In this document: positions 44,700-55,824 of the stretch, piece by piece
Layout: the number at the start of each line of letters is the position of its first letter
Numbering within the stretch: position 1 is the first letter of the stretch
Assembly: GCA_004352715.1 (NCBI GenBank)
Contig: SCFE01000105.1
Coordinates: 1,637,407-1,701,406, forward strand
DNA: 64,000 nucleotides
DNA from: Hofstenia miamia
Lineage: Eukaryota; Xenacoelomorpha; Acoela
Reading direction: 5' to 3'
Notes under the pieces: generated by a model
What the model was told of the DNA's origin: nothing
Database searches by the model: none
What the model saw: only the letters and a program-made list of their open reading frames with translations
Program-made: the position numbers and the translations under genes

Positions 44700-45045
44700 T
44701 ATGATTAAGAACTTATTACTTTGCCTTGGAAGCAAATGGGGCAAGAAAATAAATACAATACTAAGGAAAGAATGCAAGAGGAGGGTACGGAAGATATTAC
44801 AGAGTCAGCATTAAGGATTATGCCAGTGTTGAAATATTCAGCAGAACAAGCTAAGCGGAATAAGCCAAATAAGTTCCTAGCAGGAGATAGAGCATTAAAG
44901 AAGATTGGAGATGTCGATACAATGCAATTTAAATTGAAACAAGAGGTCCTTACGAGATGGAATAGTGTATTTGTTATGGAATCAGTTGAAGGAAACTGGG
45001 ATGATATATCAACATTACTCAAAAATCGTGTTTCTCGCCCATTCT
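44700..45045 (+). pseudogene. hAT transposase fragment
   Basis: The frame encodes MQFKLKQEVLTRWNSVFVME followed by a WDDISTLL stretch. (D/E)VxTRWNS is the hallmark motif of the hAT transposase core in ZBED-like elements. It lacks the N-terminal BED finger and the C-terminal dimerisation region and runs into a LINE fragment. Confidence 0.65.
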
Positions 45046-45985
45046 ATTCCTCGGCCTTACTGTGAATTCCTTGAATAAACTGGAATCTTACAAACGTCGT
45101 TTTGGTTATTCTGATTCTTTGAAACTTTCTTCTTTTACACAAGATGTTATCAACGTCATGGAATTTGACAATATCTATCGTCTGGCTAGATTCGCATCTA
45201 GATCCCTTCAAGACTCTTATAAATACTTACATTCCCTTCATTCCAAGCATGAATTCCCCCATTTGAAAAGGAATCATCTCTCTGCTCATTCCGATTTGGA
45301 GAAATCAGATCTTTTCAACACATACTTTGCCTGTAATTTTCAGATCCGATCTCTTTCTGCCCTGCTCGACCTCCTGCTTAAGTCTTGCAAGTTTGCTGGT
45401 CTTGGAGACTCTGATGACGTTCCCACCTTTGTAATTCATGAAATTTCCTCAACCCTGTCCATATATTTAAAGCATCTTTACAGCTTCATTTGCTCCTCTA
45501 ATCGTTTTCCACTTTTTGGAAAATCTCTTGGATCTTTCCGCTGTAAAAACTAACCATCTCTCCTCCTCTAAGGTCACCTCTTACCATCCAATAGCTATTC
45601 TTTCTCGGTTATCAATCAACTTTGAGCGCCTTGTCCTTCATTGTGTTTCCAAAAAAACACCATCTCAGTTTCTCTTCTCAGCAGAGTAACTTTCCAGGCC
45701 ATTCTAGAATCATCAACCTGCTTACTCTGATTGATAACTGCTATCTTCAGTCCGAGCACAATAATCCTGGTTTCATTATCCTTGACATTTCCAAAGCCTT
45801 TGACCAGCTCCATCATTCTATTGTTCTTTACAAGCTACGTTTGTTTGGCTTTTATGCTGATTTTATTTGAATTTTTCCAGCCTTATCTAAGCAGCCGTCG
45901 TCAACGTGTCAAGATCAATTCATCGATAATTTCAAATCTGTTTACCTTTCATTCTGAATTTCAACACTACTTTCCTGGCATGTAA
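45046..45985 (+). pseudogene. LINE reverse transcriptase fragment
   Basis: 45062-45553 encodes the linker upstream of RT (SLQDSYKYLHSLHSKHEF, KSDLFNTYFACNFQ). 45622-45870 gives INLLTLIDNC and FIILDISKAFDQLHHSI (motif A) with YKLRLFGF. 45870-45985 in another frame gives YLSSRRQRVKINSS. It ends before motif B. GC content is higher than in its surroundings, suggesting a different source family from the other LINEs here. Confidence 0.75.
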
Positions 45986-47091
45986 AGAGAATGTGGGTTA
46001 TAACTAGAAATCCATTATGATACAATTTGGATAAAATTGATCCAACAAAAGTGAAAATTAAGGAACAATTCATCCCCTGAATGATCCTTCTGCAAGCATC
46101 GCTCTGGTGCACGATGACTTCATCCTATCCTTTGGTTACTGAACTAGTCATAAAAACGCTTCTTCCTTTTCCTTCAACATATTTGAGTGAGCAAGTTTTT
46201 TAAAAAATGTTGCACATCAAGTCAAAAGACCGAAATAAGCTGAATATTAGAGGTGATATACGTTGTGCCTGCTCACCAACTACTCCGCAAATAAAAAAGA
46301 ACAGTGAATAGCGACTAAATGCAACGTATGTATCAAATTATATCTGTTAAAATACGGAATATTAATATTGGTCAAATTCAACTTCAATTGCAGGAGTATT
46401 AAAGTAAATGAATTTAATGTTCGATGTAGGAGCAAAGTGGATTTACAATTTTTTTCAAATAATTAGGAGAAAATAAGCTGTAAACAGTAATGAAAGACTA
46501 TTGAGAAAAGTAATGAAATCAAAAAAAAATCGCAATTGAGGTTCGCAGTTGCGTTAATACTGCTGTAACCACTTGGAAGATATTCGCTCAATTGTGATAA
46601 AAGACGAGAATAAAACACTTTTGACATTTTCATTCCCCTAGTTATTTTACAAGTACGAATTATTCATTTCAGAAAAGCAAGAGAATACATTGATGCGGAA
46701 TGTATTGAATCTATTATATAAAGACCAGGGGAAGACCAAAGCAGAAGCAGTAATTTCATAAATTGCACTAGAATTTTATATGTGTATTAGGTTCTAATGA
46801 AGTATGTTCTAATGAATTACAACAGAACCCAAACAATCGTGCCGAGACAACTTCACTCGGTTTTTGGAGGGTATTATTCCTTCCTCGTGATGGACAACAT
46901 ATCGAAAGGTAAGTCATGTCTTGGGATGCTTTGAAATATAACAAAGAGCTTGTATCTTATATATATTCCGAAAACATTTTCCCTACCCTGAATATACATA
47001 TCGTTAAGTGAACAAATTTGTAAGACTAAATATATGACAAATAAAACGCATTTGCATTTATGTAACACATATACACAAAATTATATACAGG
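45986..47091. other. No gene seen
   Basis: AT-rich sequence without recognisable coding signal. The next mariner starts at its right edge. Confidence 0.5.
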
Positions 47092-47960
47092 GTGATCGTA
47101 AAGTCCTTGGAATATTATCAATTTAATTTACACACTAATACGACCATAGACAATATATATTATAAATTTAATCAATATTGTATTTCGATTTACACGCTAA
47201 TTCTACCATAGACAGAAACATTCCTATTATTATTTGCACATCCCTACAAACCGACCGACTGTCAACAGCTTTACGACGGAGATCAGGACAGGCGATTAGA
47301 GTTTTGTCAAATCATGAAAGAAAAGATTAGAGCAGATCCTTCATTCAGCAGAAAGATGACGTTTAGTGACGATCCACCTTCTTAATGGTACAATTAACAA
47401 ACAATCTCCATTAATGGTCTATCGGCAATCCTCATATTCAACACCCCACAAAAACTGCAATTTCCAAATCTGTCACAGTTTGGGCACTTGTAACATATCG
47501 TGGTGGTATAGCTTGTTGGTCAATCCAAGATGAAACTATGAACGGCGAGAGATACATCAACAATATTTTAATACCTCATGTTGTGCCATATTTTAACAGT
47601 GTTTATGGTAGAAACAGTTATTTTCAAAAGGATGGCGCGCCGGACCACTATCACAACGAAGTTCGTGCTATGCTTGATGGCCAGCTAAAAGATCGTTGGA
47701 TCTTGGTTTTTTCCTGTGGGGTTATCTGCGAGAACAAGTCTATGAGTCTGAAAAGAAAAATAATCCAAGAAATCAATAGAATAAGTTTGGATTACGTGAC
47801 GTCGTCTTTCAAAAACTGGGTAAGCCGTCTAGACAAGTGTATTGAAAATGAAGGAGGTCATTTTGAATAATACATTATTTGCTTATATATATGTTGCATA
47901 TATTGCCTTTAATTGTTGAATTGAATAAATTGATAATAATTGATAATAATTATATATATA
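47092..47960 (+). mobile_element. Mariner-like element, decayed
   Basis: Opens with ACAGGGTGATCGTAAAGTCC, a mariner-type terminus after TATA. Broken frames then give RRLEFCQIM, KMTFSD (first catalytic Asp region), VTVWALVTYRGG, YFQKDGAPDHYHNEVRAML (47610-47680, second catalytic Asp), FFLWGYLREQVYES after a frameshift, and a C-terminal NWVSRLDKCIENEGGHFE (47815-47870). Stops are frequent. The right terminus is not clear. Confidence 0.8.
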
Positions 47961-48735
47961 TATATATCTCAAAATCGAAAGCGTACGCATAGTCAGACTC
48001 TTTTACACCCACATGAGTACAGCATAATACATTATACAAACATAATACACTCTCCTTCATTAAAAATGTCCTCGATTGAGATGTGAAAATTTTTTTCTTG
48101 TAGCATGCAAAAGGTGCAAATATTGAAAAAACCTAAGAGTATAATAATGCAGATCTTAAATTTAAAAAGGCTTTTTGGTATTGGAAGTAATCCAAATATG
48201 CATATGCAACAATAATTGAATGTATACAGGAAATTCATTAAATTCAAAAATCTTTTATCTTTTTGCTCTTCCTAATTTCAATGTATAGTTTGGTTCTTTT
48301 CGCAATAATCATTCCTTTAATTCCTTGTTTAAATTCAGCAGATGATCAGCGGCTAAAATGCGAAACAATTTAAAGAAATGACGTCATAAAAATAGACATC
48401 GTGTGTTCTGATTAATACATTAACAAAAAAACAAAAACGAGCCTAAAAATATATCACTTAATTAAATTAATATTTATGTTTACTTTCGCTGCTCTTTCTA
48501 TACAAAAAACATTCTCTGCAAGAAGATAACCCTTTTTTGCTTTAATAAATTCCATTCCAAAAATTTATAATTATAATTTGGCTATTTGACAGTGACTTGT
48601 CATTGGCGGAAAGATGCTTAAACCATATTTATACACACAAACATGGATTGTAAATGAAAAGGATTTAAACACCAAAATTCTAATGATTTCATTAGCATAG
48701 AAAATAAAGCCTCGCACTCGCCCCAATCTAAAGGG
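47961..48735. other. No gene seen
   Basis: AT-rich, starting with a short (AT)n near 47950-47968. No motifs. Confidence 0.5.
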
Positions 48736-48837
48736 TCTACAGACGTTTCACTAACTGGATATTTCACCAACACAGACGTTTCACTAACTGGATATTTCAC
48801 TAACCGGACGTTTCACTAACTGGATATTTTACTAACT
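48736..48837. repeat. Short tandem repeat, three units
   Basis: GACGTTTCACTAACTGGATA recurs three times with spacing of about 30-35 bases, each followed by TTTCACC or TTTACT. Noncoding. Confidence 0.85.
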
Positions 48838-48902
48838 TACAAAATGAATTAATGCGAAATTGTTTTATGTAAAATAACTCATCACTTGTAATACCTAAGG
48901 TT

Positions 48903-49110
48903 CATTCACACAGAAAGCTTGCAATATAGCGCTTGTATTTTTAACACATGTTTTAAGATAGTTGAATTCACACAGAAAGTGAGTGATAAAGCCAATCTTG
49001 AGATTTAAACAAGAGGAAATAAAGGTGGGTATTCACACAGAGATTTTGATATGTTTTAAGATAGTAGCATTCACACAGATGCCAAAAGCTTGCTCTAGCA
49101 AGCACAATCT
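48903..49110. repeat. Dispersed ATTCACACAGA motif, four copies
   Basis: ATTCACACAGA appears near 48903, 48964, 49030 and 49069, two of them shortly after ATGTTTTAAGATAGT. An imperfect tandem array of 40-65-base units. Confidence 0.7.
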
Positions 49111-49977
49111 TGATGAAATAGAATTTGTCCTATTTTAAAATGACTCTTAATCTTCTGAATAACCATGTAGCACCCCAATAGTCAAATTTTTGTAATCTTA
49201 TCAGCAAAACCATCTCAACTATCATTAATACATGCACAATTAGAATTAAGGATAGGCTATTAAGTTGGGCACAAACAACTTAGCCTGTATTTAACTGGAT
49301 TTCATTCAAGACAGCTGCTGCAAAGGCTGCTTTGATTACAAATAGTTATGTAACATTTACTGCACAGATTGTAACATGCAAATTCATTTAAATGCTTACA
49401 TATTCTCTATTCATGCCCTTGTTTATGAATGATCAATTAACTACATATCCAAAATATTTCTGTGCTTTGTATTAAATATTGTCACAATGTTTTGCTGTTG
49501 CCTATATTTGAAATGCAATTATGGTGACCAACTCAGAAATAGATGCACATAAATCTATTAATGGCAATGAGAAAAGCAGGGCAAGATAATCTAGTATCTT
49601 TGATTGATACACTAAGATTTGCTCATATAAATGAAAATCAATAAAATGAATGGAGGCAATTTTTTAAAACCTAAAGCATACAATTTTAGTTTTTTGGAAA
49701 TTAGTATAGTTAAAGTGATCAATAAGGAACAGAATATAGCAACTCTCAGTGATAAGCCAATAAGACAGAAAGTACAATGAGTTTTAGAAAATGTGAAGAA
49801 AGTATATTTCAAAGCAGTATAGAACTATCAAATAATAATTCAACAGAGTGACCTCTGAAGACTTTGCTATACAAGGCTTACAGAAATTACATCAAAAGGA
49901 TAATACTTTGAAAATGAAATTACTTTTTCTAATACTCTAATGAAAATCAAATTAATACCACAACAATTTCATGCATC
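49111..49977. other. No gene seen
   Basis: AT-rich sequence without motif. Confidence 0.5.
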
Positions 49978-50048
49978 AGATTTGACAGGATTCAAACCTG
50001 TGATTTTCTGTAATAAAACAGCTGTGTTATCCTTACACTATGAATCTG
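49978..50048 (-). pseudogene. tRNA-like pseudogene
   Basis: On the minus strand an acceptor-like AGATT/AATCT pairing, a perfect D stem GTGT/ACAC around AAGGATA, a four-pair CTGT/ACAG stem with a six-base loop where seven are needed, and a perfect T stem ACAGG/CCTGT with loop TTTGAAT. The A box (TAGTGTAAGGATA) and B box (GGTTTGAATCC) are recognisable. The short anticodon loop and acceptor mismatches argue against a working tRNA, so the anticodon is not assigned. Confidence 0.45.
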
Positions 50049-52357
50049 TTAGTTGTAAATTCATAAATAAATAAATCTTTAATAAACTGAAAATCAAAAT
50101 GATTCATTGTAGAAGTCAGTATAGTGCAATTGAATCCTGCTTAGAAAGATGATCAAAAACATGCACAGTATTTACTGGGGATTTTTAAAAGTGCATTGAT
50201 TAGAATTTTTCCCAGTGTACTTGTCTTGTCTGACATTAAAAATTAAGGTATTGAGTATGGTAATACCTGAATTTTATTTCTACATCCTAAGCAATAGTTT
50301 TTAGTCTGTGACAGTCACTATCTAAACTAATCAAATGCATAAATTTGCTAACAGGGTCTGTTCTTTCAAATTCTGCTATCACAATAAACTAATATTGTAG
50401 AGTCACTCAGGGCCATATTTTCTTTTTTTAGCACTCTGGAATAGTGTTATGTCTTTTGACATTTTGATTCTTTCTGATTCACTGCTACCTAATTTTTATC
50501 AATTTCTTTTAGTCAATTTTGGAATTTTGAGTGTAGTTAATTTGATAGTGTTAGTTTTTGTCTTCTTGATTTAAATTATGTGTGATTTCTCATTTAACTT
50601 TGCAAGGGAAACTGTGCTTTGAAATTGTAAACAAGTCAGGTAATAAGTTACAGAATTTTGTAATAAATATCTGAGAAAATGTAGTGAAGCACACAATAAA
50701 TTCAGCTTCCTTCTATTTTGTTTGATCTTCTACAATTATTTATTTACTAACCCCCTTTAGATTTTGTTAAACAAAGAGTTTGTTAATGATAATTATTGTG
50801 TAAGATCTTACGACAATTCAGGAGGAAACTGCACCAGGTCTAGGGCAACAAATAGCCTTTAACAGCGCAGCCTGAATTGTTTCTACTTTAGGTTAAGGTT
50901 AGGTGTAGAGAATAACATCTTCTATTCAATCTGTTCACACATGCACTTAAACTAACACCTTGCAAATATACTATGCTTTTGGCAAATGTGATTGCACAGC
51001 AATTATGTGCATGTTATTTATTATTTATTTACATGAGCTGAGATAAGGGAACTCTGAGATAAATTGTTTATTGAGCTAGAAATTACAACTAGAGACACAC
51101 AGTTAACACCTTGGCAAGTAAGGATGGCTTCAAAGGTATGGCTTTGGCATGATGCCATGTGAGTTGGTCACTGCTGGAGTTCTTTTTGAAATGGAATTTC
51201 ATTATCTGTTAGGAAATCAGTGAACCACCAATGCAACTGTTTTGTTGGAATATGGGTCACTCTCAGCTATGGGAGACTTTGCAACCTTTGATCTAAACTC
51301 TTGAGTTACCCAGTGCAGCCCTAACAACAGCCCCGATTCTGGGAAAACAGATAAAGAGAAAATAAACTAATCTAAACATTGGTAATTCATCCAAGTATTT
51401 GATACTTTAGATAATTCGTTCCAAGATGACCAACTAACATGGCTTCCAGCCGAAGCGGAATCTTTAGAAACAGTTTAGTGCTCGACTAGTCCATGGTGCT
51501 ACCCTATTTGTCTCACTTATTAATTTCTATCTCATAGCAAAGTAAACATCTCATTTTCATTGTTAGTACTCAGCTCACTAAATAATAGTCTGTAATTGCC
51601 AGACATTTGTGCTAGCCAGCAGCATGGTATCATCACAGTGTAATAAAAATATAAGTGCATGTACATGTTGAATCAAATGAGAGGTTTATTATTTCCTTAG
51701 CCGTACCCGTATCCGTAACCTAATGAGTCCACAATTTGGGCTGGGAAGATCTAATGATCACCAGGAGCTACGTGTCGCCCTGTGCCTTCAGAAAGCACTC
51801 CCAAATTGTCGCCAAGCTTAAGCAATTATTTTCATAATCAAAAAATACTAAGTAAAGTAACGGAGTGAAAAGTGAACAGTAATTGAAGCTAGATAAAATC
51901 TATTAACATTTCTCAACAATGTTCCTCATTTTATACATGGTTAAACAATAAATAACTACCTGTCTTAGTTTACAATCACAGTTAATCATTCGTTATTCAT
52001 GTTATCAATTTCCCTCGCAAATCAAATTCAATTTGAGCAACACATTTAGCACCATCGAGGGGACATGAGTTCTTTTCGTAAACCTAGGCTCGAAATAATG
52101 AAAATAAAATAATGCTGAAGTCATGATGACGTTAATACAAAAATTAATAAAAATCAACTAAATAATAATCATGAAATTTCCCTGAGTGACTCTACAATTG
52201 TCACACCAAAACAGATCTAGGCAGTAAAACTAACACCATTGCAATCATCAACAAAAATACACATCCTCATTAATCAACTAATGAAATTAAAGAGCTGAAA
52301 TGAAATACTGCAAAAACACTGCTCTGTATTTAATTTTAATACTATCAGTGTAGGTAA
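50049..52357. other. No clear gene; GC-richer island 51690-51850
   Basis: Mostly AT-rich. The island at 51690-51850 contains, on the minus strand, CATTAG|ATCTTC opening a 17-codon frame that ends GYGYGYG and a stop (51697), with AATAAA seven bases later. Exact inverted 10-mers ACAATTTGGG and CCCAAATTGT lie about 70 bases apart. It might be a terminal exon or a small repeat. Not called as a gene. Confidence 0.3.
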
Positions 52358-53357
52358 NNNNNNNNNNNNNNNNNNNNNNNNNNNNNNNNNNNNNNNNNNN
52401 NNNNNNNNNNNNNNNNNNNNNNNNNNNNNNNNNNNNNNNNNNNNNNNNNNNNNNNNNNNNNNNNNNNNNNNNNNNNNNNNNNNNNNNNNNNNNNNNNNNN
52501 NNNNNNNNNNNNNNNNNNNNNNNNNNNNNNNNNNNNNNNNNNNNNNNNNNNNNNNNNNNNNNNNNNNNNNNNNNNNNNNNNNNNNNNNNNNNNNNNNNNN
52601 NNNNNNNNNNNNNNNNNNNNNNNNNNNNNNNNNNNNNNNNNNNNNNNNNNNNNNNNNNNNNNNNNNNNNNNNNNNNNNNNNNNNNNNNNNNNNNNNNNNN
52701 NNNNNNNNNNNNNNNNNNNNNNNNNNNNNNNNNNNNNNNNNNNNNNNNNNNNNNNNNNNNNNNNNNNNNNNNNNNNNNNNNNNNNNNNNNNNNNNNNNNN
52801 NNNNNNNNNNNNNNNNNNNNNNNNNNNNNNNNNNNNNNNNNNNNNNNNNNNNNNNNNNNNNNNNNNNNNNNNNNNNNNNNNNNNNNNNNNNNNNNNNNNN
52901 NNNNNNNNNNNNNNNNNNNNNNNNNNNNNNNNNNNNNNNNNNNNNNNNNNNNNNNNNNNNNNNNNNNNNNNNNNNNNNNNNNNNNNNNNNNNNNNNNNNN
53001 NNNNNNNNNNNNNNNNNNNNNNNNNNNNNNNNNNNNNNNNNNNNNNNNNNNNNNNNNNNNNNNNNNNNNNNNNNNNNNNNNNNNNNNNNNNNNNNNNNNN
53101 NNNNNNNNNNNNNNNNNNNNNNNNNNNNNNNNNNNNNNNNNNNNNNNNNNNNNNNNNNNNNNNNNNNNNNNNNNNNNNNNNNNNNNNNNNNNNNNNNNNN
53201 NNNNNNNNNNNNNNNNNNNNNNNNNNNNNNNNNNNNNNNNNNNNNNNNNNNNNNNNNNNNNNNNNNNNNNNNNNNNNNNNNNNNNNNNNNNNNNNNNNNN
53301 NNNNNNNNNNNNNNNNNNNNNNNNNNNNNNNNNNNNNNNNNNNNNNNNNNNNNNNNN
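52358..53357. other. Assembly gap (1000 N)
   Basis: Exactly 1000 N, ending inside an STT3A exon. It hides at least the start of that exon. Confidence 0.99.
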
Positions 53358-53398
53358 TTTTCATTGTTATGTATGGTATAATGAGCATCTACTTTGCT
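53358..53398 (+). CDS. STT3A: STT3A, oligosaccharyltransferase catalytic subunit, exon a (partial)
   Basis: Directly after the gap the frame reads FIVMYGIMSIYFA and ends at GCT|GTAAGT, phase 0. Known STT3A proteins have a very similar segment (IMYG, S, YF) just before VMVRLML, a membrane helix in the C-terminal half of the multi-spanning part. The exon's 5' side lies in the 1000-N gap. It joins in phase to the exon at 53937. Confidence 0.85.
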
Positions 53399-53936
53399 GT
53401 AAGTTTATATGAATTTCTATTAAGCTTTATCAACAGATTAAAATAGATTTTTACTACAGTATCATTACGTGCTGGATCGGGTTCAGTTAAATCCAGTTAT
53501 GCTGCAGGATCCAGCAGCAGGTTAAAATCCGTTAAAATCCCATACAAACTATAGAAATAAAATGCTGTAATTATTTTAAATGTTGTAGGCAATGATGCAT
53601 TGACGCATGCGATTTAATTCGCATTGTTATTGCTAACATTCATTTAAATTAGATAAAATCATCCTAAACTTCTAAATTTCGAATGCTAGTCCATTATTAA
53701 TGCCATGTTCTTTCTGCCTCCTATAGTGCTAATTTCTCTACATTATCTGTACATTGTAAACTTATTCATTATCTTTACATAATTTGGCAGATTTTAAAAA
53801 TTGAGACAGTTTCTAAGTAATTTAGAAAATTATTTTTGCAGAAACAAATTGAGGCGGTTGCAAACACGTTTCTAAATTGTATATAATGATAATATTTTGA
53901 GCCTTTAGAATGTTTTTTAAGTGTCTGTTAATTTAG

Positions 53937-54104
53937 GGGGTTATGGTTCGATTAATGTTAGTTCTCGCACCCGTAATGTGCATCCTTTCAGGAATAGGTG
54001 TGAATGCTGTTCTTGCCATTTACATGAAGAATGTTGATGAAGCTGCTCGTCTTAAAGAGAAGAAGATCAAGAAGGTCGATAGCAGCTATCAGTTTAAAAC
54101 CGAA
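53937..54104 (+). CDS. STT3A: STT3A, oligosaccharyltransferase catalytic subunit, exon b
   Basis: 56 complete codons between ATTTAG and GTAAGT, phase 0 at both ends. It begins [20 protein letters not shown], which is almost invariant in STT3 proteins, continues with [10 protein letters not shown] and ends in a charged loop [17 protein letters not shown]. The short basic loop is like STT3A; STT3B has a much longer acidic insert here. STT3A transfers the dolichol-linked oligosaccharide to Asn in nascent chains at the ER translocon. The intron before it is 538 bases. Confidence 0.93.
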
Positions 54105-54149
54105 GTAAGTTAATCTTTAAAGTAATATACAAAAACTTTCATATATATA

Positions 54150-54926
54150 CTAATAGCTCCCTCTAGGTAGTATGATTTTTTTCAAAAAATCCACTACATA
54201 GAGGGACTTGAGTAAAAATTTTCCATACTACATAGAGGGATTTGGGGTTTTGGGCCGAAAATTAACATTTTTGCGATTACTCGCTAAAAACTCATCGATT
54301 CTTAAAATATTTTGGGGACTACTAAAAGATTGTCCTACTAAAATTCAGTAATTTATGTGGCAAAATCACCTTATATCGTCATGTGGAAAAAATAAATGGA
54401 GGGAGGTATATATATATATTGTTCCACATAACCATATAAGCTGAATTTCCCACATAAATTCCTGAATTTTTGTAGGACGTAGTCTTTTAGTAGTCACTAC
54501 CTTCATGCAAAATATTTAAGGGATCGATAAATTTTTTAGCGAGTAATAGCCAAAAATTAAACTTTCGGCCAAAAACCCAAAATCCCTCTATGTAGTATGG
54601 ACAATTTCTCGCCGCCCTCTATGTAGCACTTTTTTGCAAAAACCATACTACGGACAGGGAGGTATTAGTATATATATACTAAAAAAGTGCTACATAGAGG
54701 GCGGCGAGGAAAATTTTCCATACTACATCCAGGGAGTTTGGGATTTTGGCCGAAAATTAACTTTTTGGCTATTGCTCCCTATAAAATGCATCGATCCCTT
54801 AAATATTTTGCATGAAGGTAGCGACTACCAAAAGACTGTGTCCTACAAAAATTCAGGAATTCATGTGGGAAATTCAGCTTATATGGTTATGTGGAAAAAA
54901 TACATAGAGGGAGGTATTAGTATGTA
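54150..54926. mobile_element. Three-unit inverted MITE array in STT3A intron
   Basis: Three related units of about 250-260 bases: 54150-54410 (+), 54421-54666 (inverted), 54669-54926 (+). Each has an end like CTAATACCTCCCTCTA and the other end ACATAGAGGGAGGTATTAG, with ATATATA at the junctions. The units share CGGCCAAAA and TCCTACAAAAATTCAGGAAT inside. No coding content. The whole is an intronic foldback able to form long hairpins. Confidence 0.8.
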
Positions 54927-55084
54927 TATATATGTATATATATATATATATATATTTGGAATGTGTAACACAGTTAAAAATTTTGACCGGTTTTGATTAC
55001 TAAGAATCATCGTCAGTATGACAAATGTGGTTATTTTACAATAAACTAAAGGAAATTATAAATATTTTGCATGCCCTATAAATC

Positions 55085-55610
55085 TAGAATTATTGATGCT
55101 ATCTTGCGTTGTTTGTTTGCAGCTTTAATAAAAATTGTTCACCAATTTTATGATGCTTTGATCTTAGTAATATCTTAAAATCTTCCTTGATTTCATGATG
55201 ATGTAAGTAAATTTCAAAATTTAAATGTCCTCTTATGTGTTTTCTTATCCATTATCCCAGATCTCCTTTAGTTTCTCCGATGTATAATTTATTGAGATCA
55301 TCACATTCATATTGGTAAATTACAGAAGAAACAAATTTCTTAGGGATAAGATATTTGTTGTTGAAAATGTTCTTTGTTGCAAAGGATGTTAATATTGGGA
55401 CAATATATATATATATATATCTTTAGATGTTTGTAGTTGGATGATGTAATTTTTGCTCGATTAAATAATGCTGTAATTGTGTTTAATTTGTAGGATGTAT
55501 TGCAATTCGAAAAGTATGGAATATATAGTCCTGAGTTTGTTGTTTTTATATGTAAACTTGTTTCATAATGGCCATTAAAATTAAAATACGTTAACTTGTC
55601 CAATTTACTG
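55085..55610 (-). pseudogene. Penelope-like element remnant (linker plus GIY-YIG endonuclease)
   Basis: On the minus strand, 55603-55340 gives SGLYIPYFSN, YKLNTITALFNRAKITSS and NINILCNKEHF, the region after the Penelope reverse transcriptase. Then in broken frames VIYQYECDDLNKLYIGETKG, the GIY-YIG core, and WIRKHIRGHLNFEIYLHHH with an EDFKILLRSK tail. It lacks the reverse transcriptase and lies antisense in the STT3A intron between exons b and c, ending about 25 bases before exon c. An (AT)n tract at 55402-55421 interrupts it. Confidence 0.75.
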
Positions 55611-55635
55611 CATATGTGAAGACTTTTAATTTTAG

Positions 55636-55824
55636 ATCGCGTACACCGTTGTATTTATTGTTGCCTTTATCTTATCCAAATATGCACTACATTGTGTATG
55701 GGTTGCCAGTGAAGCCTACTCAAGTCCATCCATTGTTTTAGCTGCCAAAGGAAACTCCGGTAATCGAATTATATTCGATGATTTCAGAGAAGCTTATTAC
55801 TGGTTGAGATATAATACTCCTGAG
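55636..55824 (+). CDS. STT3A: STT3A, oligosaccharyltransferase catalytic subunit, exon c
   Basis: 63 complete codons between TTTTAG and GTAAGT, phase 0. A membrane helix ([18 protein letters not shown]) leads into the start of the lumenal catalytic domain: [16 protein letters not shown], then [20 protein letters not shown]. The [14 protein letters not shown] form is that of STT3A, whereas STT3B has NILDDFREAYFWL. The WWDYG motif, which recognises the Thr/Ser of the sequon, follows about 10-15 residues later in the family and must lie in the next exon. I do not find it before 64000, so the gene runs on past the window through an intron of at least 8.1 kb. Confidence 0.95.

Noticed and set aside
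52345-53388. Minus-strand frame across the gap before STT3A
   Set aside because: N-run artefact, antisense to the real STT3A exon.
53358-55824. STT3B as the identity of the oligosaccharyltransferase gene
   Set aside because: The short basic loop before the last helix and [14 protein letters not shown] match STT3A. STT3B has a long acidic insert and NILDDFREAYFWL.
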